A DNA stretch of 64,000 nt, taken from assembly GCF_000023985.1 (NCBI RefSeq), contig NC_013156.1:732363-796362 (forward strand), given 5' to 3'. Positions 29,958 through 39,872 of this stretch are shown piece after piece. The first letter of the stretch is position 1; each line of letters begins with the position of its first letter. The notes beneath the pieces were generated by a model. That model did not search any database. It was given only the letters and a program-made list of their open reading frames with translations, and was not told the DNA's origin. The stretch comes from Methanocaldococcus fervens AG86. Its GTDB lineage: Archaea > AGJL01 > Methanococci > Methanococcales > Methanocaldococcaceae. The translations under genes and the position numbers were made by a program.

Positions 29958-30989
29958 ATGCCAGCAAAAGTATTGATAAATGGATATGGTTCAATTGGGA
30001 AGAGGGTAGCTGATGCTGTTTCAATGCAGGATGATATGGAAGTTATAGGGGTTACAAAGACGAAGCCAGATTTTGAAGCAAGATTGGCTGTTGAAAAAGG
30101 ATACAAGTTATTTGTAGCAATTCCAGACAAGGAGAGAGTTAAGTTATTTGAAGACGCTGGAATTCCAGTTGAGGGAACTATTTTAGATGTTATAGAGGAT
30201 GTAGACATAGTTGTTGATGGAGCTCCAAAAAAGATTGGAAAAGAAAACTTAGAAAATATCTACAAACCTCACAAAGTTAAAGCTATTCTTCAGGGAGGGG
30301 AAAAGGCTAAAGATGTTGAAGACAACTTTAATGCGTTATGGAGCTACGACAGATGTTATGGAAAAGACTACATAAGAGTTGTCTCATGCAACACAACAGG
30401 TTTGTGTAGAAGCTTATATGCAATAAACTCAGTTGCTGACATTAAAAAGGCAAGAGTTGTTTTGGTTAGAAGAGCTGCAGATCCAAACGATGATAAAAGA
30501 GGGCCAGTAAATGCTATAACACCAAATCCAGTTACAGTTCCTTCCCATCACGGTCCTGATGTTGTTTCAGTAGTTCCAGAGTTTGAAGGGAAGATTTTAA
30601 CCTCCGCTGTTATAGTTCCAACAACATTAATGCACCAACACACTTTAATGGTTGAAGTTGATGGAAATTTTAGCAGGGATGATGTTTTAGAAGCTATAAA
30701 CAAAACTCCAAGAATTATAACTGTTAAAGCTGATGAGGGATTTACATCAACAGCTAAAATTATCGAGTATGGAAGAGATTTAGGAAGGTTGAGGTATGAT
30801 ATAAACGAGTTGGTTGTTTGGGAGGAGAGCGTTAACGTCTTAGAAAATGAGATATTCTTAATGCAGGCTGTCCATCAAGAGAGTATAGTAATTCCTGAAA
30901 ACATTGATTGTATTAGAGCCATGCTCCAAATGGAAGAAGATAACTTCAAATCAATTGAAAAAACAAATAAAGCTATGGGCATTCAATAA
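29958..30989 (+). CDS. gap: Archaeal type II glyceraldehyde-3-phosphate dehydrogenase
   Basis: A 343-residue phosphorylating GAPDH of the archaeal class. Residues 5-16 ([17 protein letters not shown]) are the NAD(P)-binding loop, and SCNTTGLCR near residue 139-147 contains the catalytic Cys. HHGPD near residue 195 and RRAADPNDD near 172 are family landmarks. In methanogens it serves mainly in gluconeogenesis, consistent with PEP synthase in the same region. The ATG at 29958 follows GGTGAATCC. A TATA-like sequence (TTTATAAATAAT) precedes it by about 65 bp. Recalled ortholog MJ1146. Confidence 0.95.
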   Translation: MPAKVLINGYGSIGKRVADAVSMQDDMEVIGVTKTKPDFEARLAVEKGYKLFVAIPDKERVKLFEDAGIPVEGTILDVIEDVDIVVDGAPKKIGKENLENIYKPHKVKAILQGGEKAKDVEDNFNALWSYDRCYGKDYIRVVSCNTTGLCRSLYAINSVADIKKARVVLVRRAADPNDDKRGPVNAITPNPVTVPSHHGPDVVSVVPEFEGKILTSAVIVPTTLMHQHTLMVEVDGNFSRDDVLEAINKTPRIITVKADEGFTSTAKIIEYGRDLGRLRYDINELVVWEESVNVLENEIFLMQAVHQESIVIPENIDCIRAMLQMEEDNFKSIEKTNKAMGIQ

Positions 30990-31086
30990 ATTTCTTCTTT
31001 TTTATTTTTTTAGAGCTTTAATTTATTATTTTAAATATAGAAAATTATTTTCTTTTCATACCATATACCGAAAATCTTATATATCA

Positions 31087-31112
31087 TAATACTAACTTAG
31101 TTTATAGTATTA
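31087..31112. promoter_or_regulatory. Candidate operator upstream of the 65-residue gene
   Basis: A perfect 8-bp inverted repeat (TAATACTA, 10-bp spacer, TAGTATTA) lies directly after a TATA-like box (CTTATATATC, about 31076-31085) and ends 13 bp before the start codon of the next gene. It would cover the transcription start, a position where archaeal repressors act. No binding protein is known. Confidence 0.45.
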
Positions 31113-31124
31113 AAAGGTGGTATT

Positions 31125-31322
31125 ATGGACGATATAGATAGGAAAGCCATAAGCCTATTGATAGACGCCACCTTAATGAGCGAGGATGAAATTGAACGAA
31201 CACTAAAAATATTAAGAAATATGGCAAGAATCAAAAAAAGAAGGGAAAAGAAGTTAAAATCAATTAAAGATGTTTTGGATTATTGGGCTTGCCAAGCTTA
31301 TGAATACTCAATGAAAGCCTAG
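31125..31322 (+). CDS. Small basic protein of unknown function
   Basis: A 65-residue predicted all-helical protein: an acidic first half ([26 protein letters not shown]) and a basic middle ([21 protein letters not shown]). The ATG at 31125 follows AAGGTGGTATT, and the codon use looks native. The basic patch could bind nucleic acid. A perfect inverted repeat lies just upstream (31087-31112), so the gene may be controlled by a repressor or by itself, but this is inference. No family is recognised; recalled neighbours correspond to MJ1145. Confidence 0.65.
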   Translation: MDDIDRKAISLLIDATLMSEDEIERTLKILRNMARIKKRREKKLKSIKDVLDYWACQAYEYSMKA

Positions 31323-31336
31323 CTATTTTATTTTGA

Positions 31337-31576
31337 TTATAAAATTGAAAGTAATATCAGGATAAAAACTCCCACCACTCCTCCAACCGCTATTATTAAC
31401 AAGTTTATCAAATTTAAATGGATGTGGATTATTCCAAGAAAGTTTAGAATTCCTACCAAAATTAAACCTATTATTGTATTTACTGCAAGATATCTCAATA
31501 TTCTATAGGTTAATTTAAAAACCAAAACTCCAATTACTATTACCAATAGCAATAAAATTAGATGTTCCAAACCCAT
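31337..31576 (-). CDS. BofA-like integral membrane protein
   Basis: A 79-residue hydrophobic protein with about three membrane segments and the polar pattern VNTIIGLILVGILNFLGIIHIHLNLINLLI, GGVVGVFIL, which resembles the pro-sigma-K processing inhibitor BofA family. In Bacillus BofA tethers a site-2 protease; sigma K does not exist in archaea, so the archaeal role is unknown and might involve another membrane protease. The start at 31576 follows GGTGATATTT; upstream hydrophobic codons from 31606 are rejected for lack of a binding site. It converges on the small basic-protein gene. Confidence 0.7.
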   Translation of the reverse strand: MGLEHLILLLLVIVIGVLVFKLTYRILRYLAVNTIIGLILVGILNFLGIIHIHLNLINLLIIAVGGVVGVFILILLSIL

Positions 31577-31636
31577 AAATATCACCACAATAATTATCTT
31601 ATTCAACTAAAATAAAAACCTTCTGTGTGGTTGATA

Positions 31637-33626
<1,990 letters not shown>

Positions 33627-33671
33627 TTAATATCACCTTAATTTTGTAAATTTTTATAATTTTATAGATAA

Positions 33672-34301
33672 TTATAATGATTTTAATCTTGTTATGAGTT
33701 CATCAACATCAACCAAAGTATTTATGCAGCCATCCCTTAATAAAGGTTGTCCTTGTGAGGGAATTCCTTTCCTTGATAACATGTTCATTCCATAAAATAA
33801 ATCCCTATTGCACGCAACACCAAAAACAGCCTCTGGCTTCTCCTCCTTCAAAATTCTTTTTAAAAATGTAGAGCCCGGGACTATATAAACTTTATAACCA
33901 TTTTCTTTAGCAACTTTTATAATATCTCCTATTTTACATCTATTGCAAAATATACACTCAACACCATTTGGTGTTAGCTTAGCAGGACATTTTGTATCCC
34001 TAAGGCAGTGAGGTAATATTAAAACTCTCTTCTTAGTTTTTTTAAAAGCATTTTCATAGTATTTGTTGTAAAATTCAATTCCTACTCTATAAAATGTGTC
34101 TTCAGAGCCAATAAGTAGAAAAATCCTCAATAATATGGAGTGGAAACTGTCCATTAAAAACAAAGCTAAATTTGGAAATATTAACTTATTCTTTTTTAAT
34201 AATACATAGCCAATAATTAAAATTAGGATAAAGGAGAAAAATGCTAATGCAAATATTGTTATTGTTATCATTCCTATAATTTGTAAAAAGCCATCTATCA
34301 A
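33672..34301 (-). CDS. DUF116 family membrane-anchored protein with cysteine cluster
   Basis: A 209-residue protein. Residues about 8-34 form a membrane helix (IIGMITITIFALAFFSFILILIIGY, seen from the start). The cytoplasmic part has LPHCLRDTKCPAKLTPNGVECIFCNRCKIGD, whose cysteines probably bind a metal or an iron-sulfur cluster, and VACNRDLFYGM and GQPLLRDGCINT. DUF116 is widespread in methanogens and anaerobes with no established activity. The start is TTG at 34301, eight bases after GGAGG; the longer frame to 34328 overlaps that ribosome-binding site. It is divergent from comB. Confidence 0.78.
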   Translation of the reverse strand: MIDGFLQIIGMITITIFALAFFSFILILIIGYVLLKKNKLIFPNLALFLMDSFHSILLRIFLLIGSEDTFYRVGIEFYNKYYENAFKKTKKRVLILPHCLRDTKCPAKLTPNGVECIFCNRCKIGDIIKVAKENGYKVYIVPGSTFLKRILKEEKPEAVFGVACNRDLFYGMNMLSRKGIPSQGQPLLRDGCINTLVDVDELITRLKSL

Positions 34302-34354
34302 AATACATCCCTCCTGAAGTTTTATCAAAAACTAAAATTATAAAGGTTGATATC

Positions 34355-35029
34355 ATGATAACATTGTGTAATAAATTTGCTGATTATAAATGTAATGATG
34401 TGGCAATAGTTGTTGATGTTTTGAGAGCTTCAACGACAATAACAACACTCCTATCATTTATCGATGAAGTATATATAACCACCTCAACATCTAAAAAAGA
34501 GGAAGCAATATACATTGGAGAAAGAAAAGGAAAAAAGATAGAGAATTTTGATTTTGGGAACTCTCCAACAGAAATTTTGGCAAATAAAGATGTTATAAAG
34601 GAGAGATATGAAAATGGGGAGAAAGTTATTTTAACAACTACAAATGGAACGAGAGTTTTAAAAAATTTGGAGGCAGAGCAGATATTTATAGGGGCTATTG
34701 TTAATGCAAAATTTGTTGCTGAAGCTGTTAAAGATTTTGAGGATATAAGCTTAGTTCCATGCCATAGAGAAAACAATTTTGCAATAGATGATTTTATTGG
34801 ATGTGGTGTTATTGCCAAATACATTGACAGAGAGTTTGATGAGTTTATTAAAGCTGCATTGGAATTAACTAAGCATGATTGGATGTCTTTAATTTTAAAC
34901 TCATCCTCTGCAAAGAATCTGAAAAATCTTGGATATGAAAAAGATGTTGTATTTGCATTATTGGAAAATAGCATCGATGCTGTTGGAATTTATGATAAAG
35001 AGGAAAGCAAAGTCGTTAGATTTAAATAA
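34355..35029 (+). CDS. comB: 2-phosphosulfolactate phosphatase ComB
   Basis: A 224-residue phosphatase that converts 2-phosphosulfolactate to sulfolactate, the second step of coenzyme M synthesis from phosphoenolpyruvate and sulfite. VVDVLRASTTITTLL near residue 24, TTTNGTRVLK near residue 95 and SLVPCHRENNFAIDDFIGCG near residue 135 are conserved in ComB. The ATG at 34355 follows GGTTGATATC. The RNase P gene rnp3 follows eight bases downstream. Recalled ortholog MJ1140. Confidence 0.92.
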   Translation: MITLCNKFADYKCNDVAIVVDVLRASTTITTLLSFIDEVYITTSTSKKEEAIYIGERKGKKIENFDFGNSPTEILANKDVIKERYENGEKVILTTTNGTRVLKNLEAEQIFIGAIVNAKFVAEAVKDFEDISLVPCHRENNFAIDDFIGCGVIAKYIDREFDEFIKAALELTKHDWMSLILNSSSAKNLKNLGYEKDVVFALLENSIDAVGIYDKEESKVVRFK

Positions 35030-35037
35030 GTGATAAT

Positions 35038-35724
35038 ATGAGAATTGATATAAACAGGATAGAAAGGGAAGAAGAAATTAAAATGCTAAAAGAATTGAAA
35101 TGGAACGGATTTGTTTTTTATCAATATGATGATGAATTCAGCAAAGAAAAGTACGAAGAGGTTAAGGAAATCGGGGAAAAATATAAGTTGAAAGTATATT
35201 CTGGAGTTAAAATAAAAACTGAAAATTCAAAAGAATTAAGAAATAAAGTAAAAAAGTTTAGAAACAAATGCCATATAGTGTTAGTTGAAGGAGGGGTATT
35301 GAAGATAAATAGAACCGCTGTTGAAATGCACGATGTTGATATTTTATCAACTCCAGAACTTGGAAGGAAAGATAGCGGAATAGACCACGTTTTAGCAAGA
35401 TTGGCATCAACTCATAGGGTAGCTATTGAGCTAAATTTAAAAAATCTAATAAATAAAGATGGATATGAGAGGGCAAGAACATTATTATTCTTTAGGAATA
35501 ACCTAAAATTGGCAAAAAAGTTTGATGTGCCAGTAATTATATGCTCAGATGCTGAGAATAAATATCAAATAAAAAATCCCTATGATTTAAGAGCATTTTT
35601 AAACACGTTAGTTGAGCCAATATATGCAAAAAAGATTATGGAAACAACATATAAGATATGCGAGTTTAGAGATTATTTAATGAGAGATAACGTTGTAAGA
35701 TATGGAGTTGAGATTATAAAATAA
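35038..35724 (+). CDS. rnp3: Ribonuclease P protein component 3 (Rpp30)
   Basis: A 228-residue TIM-barrel-like subunit of the RNA-based archaeal RNase P, which removes 5' leaders from tRNA precursors. Landmarks are VLVEGGVLKINRTAVEMHDVDILSTPELGRKDSGIDHVLARLA, split over residues 82-124, and the C-terminal FLNTLVEP. It follows comB by eight bases and is probably cotranscribed. The window also encodes an RNA-free RNase P (57261-57941), so two tRNA 5' processing systems coexist. Recalled ortholog MJ1139. Confidence 0.92.
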   Translation: MRIDINRIEREEEIKMLKELKWNGFVFYQYDDEFSKEKYEEVKEIGEKYKLKVYSGVKIKTENSKELRNKVKKFRNKCHIVLVEGGVLKINRTAVEMHDVDILSTPELGRKDSGIDHVLARLASTHRVAIELNLKNLINKDGYERARTLLFFRNNLKLAKKFDVPVIICSDAENKYQIKNPYDLRAFLNTLVEPIYAKKIMETTYKICEFRDYLMRDNVVRYGVEIIK

Positions 35725-35735
35725 AATAATAAAAT

Positions 35736-36218
35736 TTATTTAATCATCTTTACAGAGTCTTTTAACCTTGCTGACGCATCCACCATACCAATTAGCCTTG
35801 GGTCTATATTGCTAACATCACCGTACTTCATATAATCAGTTACAGTTGGCTTTATTTTTGTAAATGCCCCTACGTAAATATCGTATCCATAAGGAAAATT
35901 TCTTTCACATATCTCTTCTATTTTATCCATTATTTCCTCAAATTTCTCCCCATCAGCTGTTATAACTATCTCCCCAACTTTAACTCTCAACTCCATATCC
36001 TCTCCTTTAACTTTAATGATCTTCCTATCTTGATGGTTTACTGGCAATCCTCTTGCAGGACCAAATGGAACTGTCTTTGGCAAAGGTTGCCCATGAACTA
36101 TAACTCTAACAATTCCATCTACATCATAAATTTCATTTAACACCTTCTCTGTTGTCTCCGCCTTCAAATATCTGTGTGGAAATATCTTTATATCAACAAC
36201 CTTTATTTCTTCACTCAT
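35736..36218 (-). CDS. McrD-like protein outside the mcr operon
   Basis: A 160-residue member of the methyl-coenzyme M reductase operon protein D family: VDIKIFPHRYLKAETTEKVL near residue 7, IVHGQPLPKTVPFGPARG near residue 38 and FPYGYDIYVGAF near residue 115. McrD is thought to help assemble or activate methyl-coenzyme M reductase. No mcrA, mcrB, mcrC or mcrG is nearby, so this is a detached paralog. The start is ATG at 36218 after GAGGTGAAAGTT; a longer frame to 36239 covers that site. It converges on rnp3. Confidence 0.85.
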   Translation of the reverse strand: MSEEIKVVDIKIFPHRYLKAETTEKVLNEIYDVDGIVRVIVHGQPLPKTVPFGPARGLPVNHQDRKIIKVKGEDMELRVKVGEIVITADGEKFEEIMDKIEEICERNFPYGYDIYVGAFTKIKPTVTDYMKYGDVSNIDPRLIGMVDASARLKDSVKMIK

Positions 36219-36465
36219 AACTTTCACCTCAGTTTTCATAACAGTAGTGTATATCTCAACCTTTATAATACTTTCGATAAATTTAATATTACTTTAGAGG
36301 AATTAAAAATAAAAATTTTATTATCTAAATCTATAAATATAACCTAAGTAATATATACTCTTAAACTCAAATAATGAAAAGGCAAATTCACAATTCAATC
36401 TTTTTATATTAATTGAGTATAATTAATTTTAATGAAACAAAATTGTATTTTACGAGGTGTTTATT

Positions 36466-37257
36466 ATGAGGAGAGAGTTTCCAGAAGAAGGGGATATAGT
36501 TATAGGGACTGTAAAGGATGTTAAACCTTATGGTGCGTTTGTAGAACTTTTAGAATATCCAGGAAAAGAAGGGATGATTCACATCTCTGAGGTTACGTCA
36601 GGATGGGTTAAAAACATTAGAGACCACGTTAAAGTTGGGCAGAGAGTTGTTGCAAAGGTTTTGAGAGTTGATGAAAAGAAAGGACATATCGATTTGTCTT
36701 TAAAGAGAGTTACTGAGCAACAGAAGAGAGCAAAAGTTCAGGAATGGAAGAGATTCCAAAGAGCTTCAAAGATGCTTGAAAGAGCCGCTGAAAAATTAGG
36801 TAAGAGCTTGGAAGAAGCTTGGGAGGAAGTTGGTTATTTATTGGAAGATGAGTTTGGAGAGTTATACAACGCATTTGAAACGTTGGTTATTGAAGGAAAA
36901 GAGGTTTTAGATGACTTAGAGATTAGTGAAGAATGGAAAGATGTTTTATATGAAGTTGCTAAAGAAAGTATAGAGCTAACAAATGTCGAAGTTGAGGGAA
37001 TAATTGAAATGAAATCCTATGCACCAGATGGAATTAAGCAAATAAAGAAAGCTTTAACAGCTGCATTAAAAGCAAATCCTTATGAAGATGTTGAAGTTGA
37101 GATAACCTACATAGGAGCTCCAAAGTATAGAGTTGTTGTTAAAGCACCAGATTACAAAAGTGGGGAAGAAGTTTTAAAGAAAGTTTGTGAAAAGGCAGTA
37201 GCTACAATTAAAAAACTTGGTGGAGAGGGAACCTATTACAGGGAAAGTAAGAAGTAA
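36466..37257 (+). CDS. eif2a: Translation initiation factor aIF2 alpha subunit
   Basis: A 263-residue protein with an N-terminal S1 RNA-binding domain (GDIVIGTVKDVKPYGAFVEL to GHIDLSLKRV, residues 9-84), a helical middle domain and a C-terminal alpha-beta domain (VEVEGIIEMKSYAPDGIKQIKKAL) that contacts the gamma subunit. aIF2 delivers initiator tRNA to the small ribosomal subunit. The ATG at 36466 follows GAGGTGTTTATT; the GTG at 36457 lies inside that site. nop10 follows 14 bp downstream, a linkage conserved across archaea. Recalled ortholog MJ0117. Confidence 0.95.
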   Translation: MRREFPEEGDIVIGTVKDVKPYGAFVELLEYPGKEGMIHISEVTSGWVKNIRDHVKVGQRVVAKVLRVDEKKGHIDLSLKRVTEQQKRAKVQEWKRFQRASKMLERAAEKLGKSLEEAWEEVGYLLEDEFGELYNAFETLVIEGKEVLDDLEISEEWKDVLYEVAKESIELTNVEVEGIIEMKSYAPDGIKQIKKALTAALKANPYEDVEVEITYIGAPKYRVVVKAPDYKSGEEVLKKVCEKAVATIKKLGGEGTYYRESKK

Positions 37258-37271
37258 ATAAAGTGGTAGAG

Positions 37272-37439
37272 ATGAAAATGAGAAAGTGCCTAAAATGCGG
37301 AACCTATACATTAAAAGAAATCTGCCCAAAATGTGGAGAAAAAACTGTAATTCCAAAACCTCCAAAATTTTCTTTAGAAGATAGATGGGGGAAGTATAGG
37401 AGAATGTTAAAGAGGGCTTTAAAAAATAAAAAAGCATAA
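37272..37439 (+). CDS. nop10: Nop10, H/ACA ribonucleoprotein subunit
   Basis: A 55-residue protein. It begins MKMRKCLKCGTYTLKE and continues ICPKCGEKT, a single zinc ribbon, then PKPPKFSLEDRWGKYRRMLKRAL, the typical Nop10 linker and helix. Nop10 supports Cbf5 in RNA-guided pseudouridylation. The ATG at 37272 is chosen, with GTGGTAG just upstream; the ATG two codons later is also possible. Position directly after aIF2 alpha is the usual archaeal arrangement, which supports the call. Confidence 0.92.
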   Translation: MKMRKCLKCGTYTLKEICPKCGEKTVIPKPPKFSLEDRWGKYRRMLKRALKNKKA

Positions 37440-37481
37440 TATTCTCTTTTATTTTTTGTTTAAAATAATTTTTGTGATAAC

Positions 37482-38159
37482 ATGGAGCTTAGGTTATCAT
37501 CAGGAAACATATTAGATGAAAAAGTCCATAAAGTAGGGATTATAGCCCTTGGTTCTTTTTTAGAGAATCACGGAGCTGTTTTGCCAATAGACACGGATAT
37601 AAAAATAGCTTCATACATAGCTTTAAAAGCTGCTATTTTAACTGGAGCCAAGTTTTTAGGAGTAGTTATTCCATCAACTGAATATGAATATGTTAAACAC
37701 GGCATACACAATAAGCCTGAAGACATCTATTATTATCTAAGATTTTTGATAAATGAAGGTAAAAAAATTGGTGTAGAGAAGTTTTTAATAGTTAATTGCC
37801 ATGGGGGAAACATATTAATTGAGAAATTTTTAAAAGATTTGGAGTATGAGTTTGGAGTAAAGGTTGAGATGATAAATATAGCTTTCACTCACGCAGCTAC
37901 TGAGGAGGTCTCAGTTGGCTATGTTATAGGGATAGCTAAAGCTGATGAAAAAAGTTTAAAAGAACATAACAACTTTGAAAAGTATCCTGAAGTTGGAATG
38001 GTTGGATTAAAAGAGGCGAGAGAAAATAATAAAGCGATAGATGAAGAGGCAAAGGCTGTTGAAAAATTTGGAGTTAGATTGGATAAAAATCTTGGAGAAA
38101 AGATTTTAAATGATGCGATAGAAAAGGTAGTTGATAAAGTAAAAGAGATGATAAGGTGA
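37482..38159 (+). CDS. arfB: ArfB, formamide hydrolase of riboflavin/F420 synthesis (creatininase family)
   Basis: A 225-residue creatininase-family protein. Metal ligands are seen in [18 protein letters not shown] (Glu, His, Asp) and NCHGGN near residue 107. The M. jannaschii ortholog (recalled MJ0116) is ArfB, which removes the formyl group from the product of GTP cyclohydrolase III (ArfA), a step towards riboflavin and coenzyme F420. The ATG at 37482 follows GTGATAAC. The mm9 gene starts four bases after its stop, so they are cotranscribed. Confidence 0.9.
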   Translation: MELRLSSGNILDEKVHKVGIIALGSFLENHGAVLPIDTDIKIASYIALKAAILTGAKFLGVVIPSTEYEYVKHGIHNKPEDIYYYLRFLINEGKKIGVEKFLIVNCHGGNILIEKFLKDLEYEFGVKVEMINIAFTHAATEEVSVGYVIGIAKADEKSLKEHNNFEKYPEVGMVGLKEARENNKAIDEEAKAVEKFGVRLDKNLGEKILNDAIEKVVDKVKEMIR

Positions 38160-38163
38160 AATT

Positions 38164-38631
38164 ATGGGTTGGGATAACGCCCCCTCTCACATCTGCAGGG
38201 GAGGAGATTTAAGAGGCTTAGCTTTTTGCTGTCCTCCAATAAAATACTGCCCCATCCATAAAGCATTGGCTGTATTAAAAATGTCTCTAGATGAATTTAT
38301 AAAAATAAAGGAAGATTTTGGAAAAAGAACAAAGTTGGGTTTAGGAAAAAACACATGCTTTGGTAGCTTAGTTTGGTGTTGTAAGATAACAAAACCATGC
38401 CCTTATAGGGATTACGAGCTTGCCAGAAACAACATAAGCCCTGATGAATACATGGAATTAAAAAAACAGCTTGCTGAAGAAATTTTAAGGAACAGCCAAT
38501 TTTTTAAAGAAGCTGTAGAAGTTTTTGTCAAAAAAGGTATTCCAAAAGATATTGCTGAAAAATGCATTTTAGAGACTGGAGATTTAAAAAAAGCTTATGA
38601 AATGGCAATAAAAATAATTAATAAAGATTAA
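38164..38631 (+). CDS. Methanogenesis marker protein 9 (cysteine-rich)
   Basis: A 155-residue protein with a Cys-rich N-terminal half: [25 protein letters not shown] at residues 8-32 and [21 protein letters not shown] at residues 64-84. Nine or more cysteines could hold one or more iron-sulfur clusters. The C-terminal helical part looks like a UBA-type fold ([30 protein letters not shown]). This is methanogenesis marker 9, present in nearly all methanogens; its biochemical role is not known to me. Its end overlaps the end of the converging gene by four bases. Confidence 0.85.
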   Translation: MGWDNAPSHICRGGDLRGLAFCCPPIKYCPIHKALAVLKMSLDEFIKIKEDFGKRTKLGLGKNTCFGSLVWCCKITKPCPYRDYELARNNISPDEYMELKKQLAEEILRNSQFFKEAVEVFVKKGIPKDIAEKCILETGDLKKAYEMAIKIINKD

Positions 38632-39533
38632 AAAATCTTATTTTCTTGAAATACTTTAAACATATCATATTCCTCTTTTGAAAGCTTATAAATATAATAT
38701 TTAACATCCTCAACTATGCACATACTCTTTAACAATCTATAGCTTTTCTCCCCACTATAATCCCTCAAAAACGCATATATCGGCTTTTTTTCTTTGGCAA
38801 CTATATATCCAACTTCACTGCCTTCAATTTTAATTAAACACGTTCCATTAGATAAGGCATCAATTAATGAGGCATTCTCTAAGATTAGAGGTTCTTTTGA
38901 AGAAATTATTTTTTTAACTACTTCGTCAATTGAATCTCCAAAGAATAAAACACCTTCAGGAAATTCCCTTTTTAAAGAATTCAATTCGTTATTTGATATT
39001 TTTTCAATCTTTGCAACTATCTCACTAACGGCAAACGTTGTTTTTAACTTACTAATTGCTCTTTTTCCAAATAAGTTTTTCTTTCCAAAATATACTGCAA
39101 AAATTTCCTTCTTATTTTTATAGATAACAACTGCCTTTTCATTTTTGAATCTTTTTGGCATGAAAATAACTTTATCGAACGAAGTTAGGTATTTGTATAT
39201 ATCATTATACGAATTAAGAATAAAGCCATTATTAAAAACCAAACTTAGCTTTGAAACCTCAACAATAGATTCATCTGGCTTAAAATTTTTTAAGGCAGAT
39301 TTTATTTCCTCTCCACTACCTTCATAAATCTCTATTAAAAATTCGTCAGGTATTTGGGAAAATATCTCCTCTAAACTTTTTTCTTTTCCATTTAATTTTG
39401 ATGATATGAGTTTTGAATTTATATAATATAATAAAGCGTTATCTAACCTAATAATCCCGGTAAAATTAGCCAACCCCGAAATAACTTCCTTTAAATCCTC
39501 AACTCTCCCAAACTTTGAATAAACCTTCTCCAT
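38628..39533 (-). CDS. Protein of unknown function, directly downstream of tRNA-Sec
   Basis: A 301-residue soluble protein without recognised motifs, perhaps DUF2226. It starts [32 protein letters not shown]. The start at 39533 is fixed by the tRNA gene just upstream: the longer reading frame to 39653 would run through tRNA-Sec. GTGAGATT precedes the ATG. Only 26 bp separate the tRNA 3' end from the start codon on the same strand, and the only clear promoter found lies upstream of the tRNA (39688-39695), so the two are likely cotranscribed. Any link with selenium is inference. Confidence 0.7.
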   Translation of the reverse strand: MEKVYSKFGRVEDLKEVISGLANFTGIIRLDNALLYYINSKLISSKLNGKEKSLEEIFSQIPDEFLIEIYEGSGEEIKSALKNFKPDESIVEVSKLSLVFNNGFILNSYNDIYKYLTSFDKVIFMPKRFKNEKAVVIYKNKKEIFAVYFGKKNLFGKRAISKLKTTFAVSEIVAKIEKISNNELNSLKREFPEGVLFFGDSIDEVVKKIISSKEPLILENASLIDALSNGTCLIKIEGSEVGYIVAKEKKPIYAFLRDYSGEKSYRLLKSMCIVEDVKYYIYKLSKEEYDMFKVFQENKIF

Positions 39534-39559
39534 AATCTCACAAAAAAGAAAAAAAATAA

Positions 39560-39651
39560 TGGCGGCGCAGGGGGGGAATCGAACCCCGAGGGCATCCGCC
39601 CTCGACGGATCTGAAGTCCGCCCCGGGCTACCAAGCCCGGTACCCCGCGCC
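39560..39651 (-). tRNA. selC: tRNA-Sec (anticodon TCA)
   Basis: The transcript on the minus strand starts GGCGCGGGGTACCGGG. It has a 9-bp acceptor stem (GGCGCGGGG with CCCTGCGCC), a long D stem (CCGGGC/GCCCGG), an anticodon stem with loop ACTTCAGA (anticodon TCA), a long variable arm (GAGGGC/GCCCTC) and a 4-bp T stem (GGGG TTCGATT CCCC). CCA is encoded, with G as discriminator. The extended acceptor, short T stem and extra arm are the archaeal selenocysteine tRNA form. A selenoprotein gene, selD, is in the same window. Confidence 0.97.
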
Positions 39652-39687
39652 ACATTATAGGTGTATTTATGATAATTATAGAGGACA

Positions 39688-39695
39688 TATTTAAA
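39688..39695 (-). promoter_or_regulatory. TATA box of tRNA-Sec
   Basis: TTTAAATA on the minus strand, about 40 bp upstream of the mature tRNA 5' end. It may also drive the protein gene that follows the tRNA. Confidence 0.6.
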
Positions 39696-39872
39696 GGTTG
39701 TTCACACATAAAAACATATGCCCATTAAAGAAACTGATAACAAATGGAATAAAATATTCCTTATTTTTAAGAAAATTTTCTTTAAAAAATTGAAATAATA
39801 ATGTTTATATATTAATTCTAATAACTATCTAATTAATTTATAATGATTTATAATGACAAATTAGGTGATGTT

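Noticed and set aside
38628-39653. Longer start for the unknown gene at 39653
   Set aside because: The first 40 codons would be the tRNA-Sec gene read as protein; the ATG at 39533 has a plausible binding site.
39491-39709. Open reading frame overlapping tRNA-Sec
   Set aside because: It is a translation of the tRNA gene and its flanks with no codon bias or ribosome-binding site.
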